Shown one piece after another: positions 14,011 through 15,293 of a stretch of 15,293 bases of DNA. The position numbers were made by a program, and so were the translations under genes. The stretch spans positions 1 through 15,293 of the forward strand of contig CACXGR010000091.1 of assembly GCA_902767235.1 (NCBI GenBank), given 5' to 3'. Numbering within the stretch: position 1 is the stretch's first letter; every line of letters starts with the position of its first letter. Below the pieces are notes generated by a model. It had not been told where the DNA came from. It saw nothing but the letters and a program-made list of their open reading frames with translations, and searched no databases. The DNA comes from an uncultured Lachnospiraceae bacterium (GTDB taxonomy: Bacteria > Bacillota > Clostridia > Lachnospirales > Lachnospiraceae).

Positions 14011-15293
14011 ATGAGCAACGAATCCGGTCATTTTCCGGCCCTCTTCGGCAGCATGGTGTTCAATGAGGAGACCATGAAAGAACGCCTCTCCCCGAGCTGC
14101 TACAGGGAGTGGAAGAAAAATGTCAATGAAGGAACGCCTTTAGAGATCTCGACAGCCAATGAGATCGCGGAGGCCATGAAGCAGTGGGCCGTGGAGAAGG
14201 GTGCCACCCATTACACGCACTGGTTCCAGCCCATGACGGGTGTCACAGCCGAAAAACACGACAGTTTTATCGCACCTGCTGGAAAAGGCAGGATCGTTCT
14301 GGAGTTCTCGGGCAAGGAGCTGGTCAAGGGCGAGCCCGACGCCTCTTCCTTCCCCTCCGGAGGGCTCAGAGCCACCTTTGAGGCCAGAGGCTATACGGCC
14401 TGGGATCCCACATCCTTTGCCTTTATCAAAGAAAACTCTCTCTGCATCCCGACCATCTTCTGCTCCTATTCGGGTCACGCCCTGGACAAGAAGATGCCGC
14501 TCCTGCGCTCCATGGATGCGGTCAGCAAGCAGGCCGTGCGCATCCTGCGCCTCTTTGGCGACACAGCGACCACCAGAGTCATCGCGCAGGTCGGTGCCGA
14601 GCAGGAATACTTCCTTCTGGACAAAAAAGTGTACAGCCAGAGAGAAGACCTGATCATGACCGGGCGCACGCTCTTCGGTGCAAAGCCCCCCAGGGGACAG
14701 GAGCTGGAGGATCACTATTTTGGCGCGATCCGCCCCAGAGTGGCCGCCTACATGCAGGATCTGGACAATGAGCTGTGGAAGCTCGGCGTCCTCTCCAAGA
14801 CCAAGCACAACGAGGTAGCGCCGTCCCAGCACGAGATGGCGCCGATCTACAGCGATGCCAACGCCGCCTGCGACCAGAACCAGATCACGATGGAGATCAT
14901 GAAGAAAGTGGCGGACCGACACGGACTCGTCTGCCTTCTCCACGAGAAGCCTTTCGCGGGCGTCAACGGCTCTGGCAAGCACGACAACTGGTCTCTCTCG
15001 ACAGACAGCGGCCGCAACCTCTTCAAGCCCGGCTCCACGCCGCGCCAGAACGCGCAGTTCCTGCTCTTCCTCACCGCCTTCATCAAGGGTGTCGACGAGT
15101 ATCAGGATATGCTCCGCGCGACCGTGGCGACCCCCGGAAACGATCACCGTCTGGGCGCACAGGAAGCGCCGCCCGCGGTGGTATCCATTTTCCTGGGAAG
15201 CGAACTGAGCGCCGTGGTGGATTCCATCATCAATGACACGGCCATGAAGGGCAGCAAAAAGCGCAACCTGGACATCGGCGTGGACGTGATGCC
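14011..15293 (+). CDS. glnN: Type III glutamine synthetase, C-terminus cut by window edge
   Basis: Cytoplasmic enzyme that joins ammonia and glutamate to glutamine using ATP, central to nitrogen assimilation. Of about 700 residues usual for type III, 427 complete codons are present and the frame is open at the right edge. The type III N-terminal region is seen at the start (FGSMVFNEETMKERL) and the beta-grasp-like part has THYTHWFQPMTG (66-77). Catalytic and metal-binding segments include VGAEQEYFLLD (194-204), KHNEVAPSQHEMAP (265-278), GVNGSGKHDNWS (317-328) and GNDHRLGAQEAPPA (376-389). These are hallmarks of type III rather than the shorter type I or II enzymes. ATG at 14011 has AGGAGG seven bases upstream. 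It is transcribed away from the other genes, and a plausible promoter lies at 13960-13987. Identification is firm. Confidence 0.97.
   Translation, partial: MSNESGHFPALFGSMVFNEETMKERLSPSCYREWKKNVNEGTPLEISTANEIAEAMKQWAVEKGATHYTHWFQPMTGVTAEKHDSFIAPAGKGRIVLEFSGKELVKGEPDASSFPSGGLRATFEARGYTAWDPTSFAFIKENSLCIPTIFCSYSGHALDKKMPLLRSMDAVSKQAVRILRLFGDTATTRVIAQVGAEQEYFLLDKKVYSQREDLIMTGRTLFGAKPPRGQELEDHYFGAIRPRVAAYMQDLDNELWKLGVLSKTKHNEVAPSQHEMAPIYSDANAACDQNQITMEIMKKVADRHGLVCLLHEKPFAGVNGSGKHDNWSLSTDSGRNLFKPGSTPRQNAQFLLFLTAFIKGVDEYQDMLRATVATPGNDHRLGAQEAPPAVVSIFLGSELSAVVDSIINDTAMKGSKKRNLDIGVDVM

Noticed and set aside
14140..15147. Minus-strand open frame of 335 codons opposite glnN
   Set aside because: The plus strand encodes a clear type III glutamine synthetase; this is its shadow.

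Overview
The window looks like chromosomal DNA of a GC-rich Clostridia-type Bacillota, most likely a Lachnospiraceae-like gut anaerobe. This is inference from several signs: strong AGGAGG-type ribosome binding sites, type III glutamine synthetase, cofactor-independent phosphoglycerate mutase, a YkuD L,D-transpeptidase with VanW-type peptidoglycan-binding repeats, and a classical monoderm lipoprotein signal. I see no rRNA, tRNA, CRISPR array, insertion sequence or prophage gene. Ten protein genes fill almost everything. Nine lie on the minus strand and the last is divergent on the plus strand.

Reading in the direction of minus-strand transcription, the divergent control region (13843-14010) separates glnN (14011 to the right edge, truncated) from a short operon of an L,D-transpeptidase (12340-13842) and a short glutamate 5-kinase proB (11530-12321). 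gpmI follows (9887-11431), with its own plausible promoter and a strong hairpin terminator at 9778-9811.

Immediately after that terminator, a tightly packed run begins that is the most interesting part of the window. It holds two sugar-type ABC permeases (8710-9687 and 7693-8703), an HlyD/RND-type membrane-fusion (adaptor) protein (6260-7663), a two-helix protein with a MacB/FtsX-like extracellular domain (4422-6263), and a 904-residue lipoprotein in which a propeller-like half, split by a very acidic insert, is joined to a family 1 solute-binding domain (1796-4510). The housekeeping GTPase gene lepA follows only 28 bases later (1-1767, truncated at the left edge). No terminator is visible between any of these genes, and most junctions are overlaps or gaps of 6-29 bases.

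The permeases and the binding-domain lipoprotein are importer parts. The HlyD-like adaptor and MacB-like ectodomain are parts normally found in export or envelope-spanning pumps. No ATPase gene is present. I infer one membrane assembly that combines an importer core with a large extracytoplasmic superstructure, powered by an ATPase encoded elsewhere. Its substrate and direction of transport cannot be read from the sequence.
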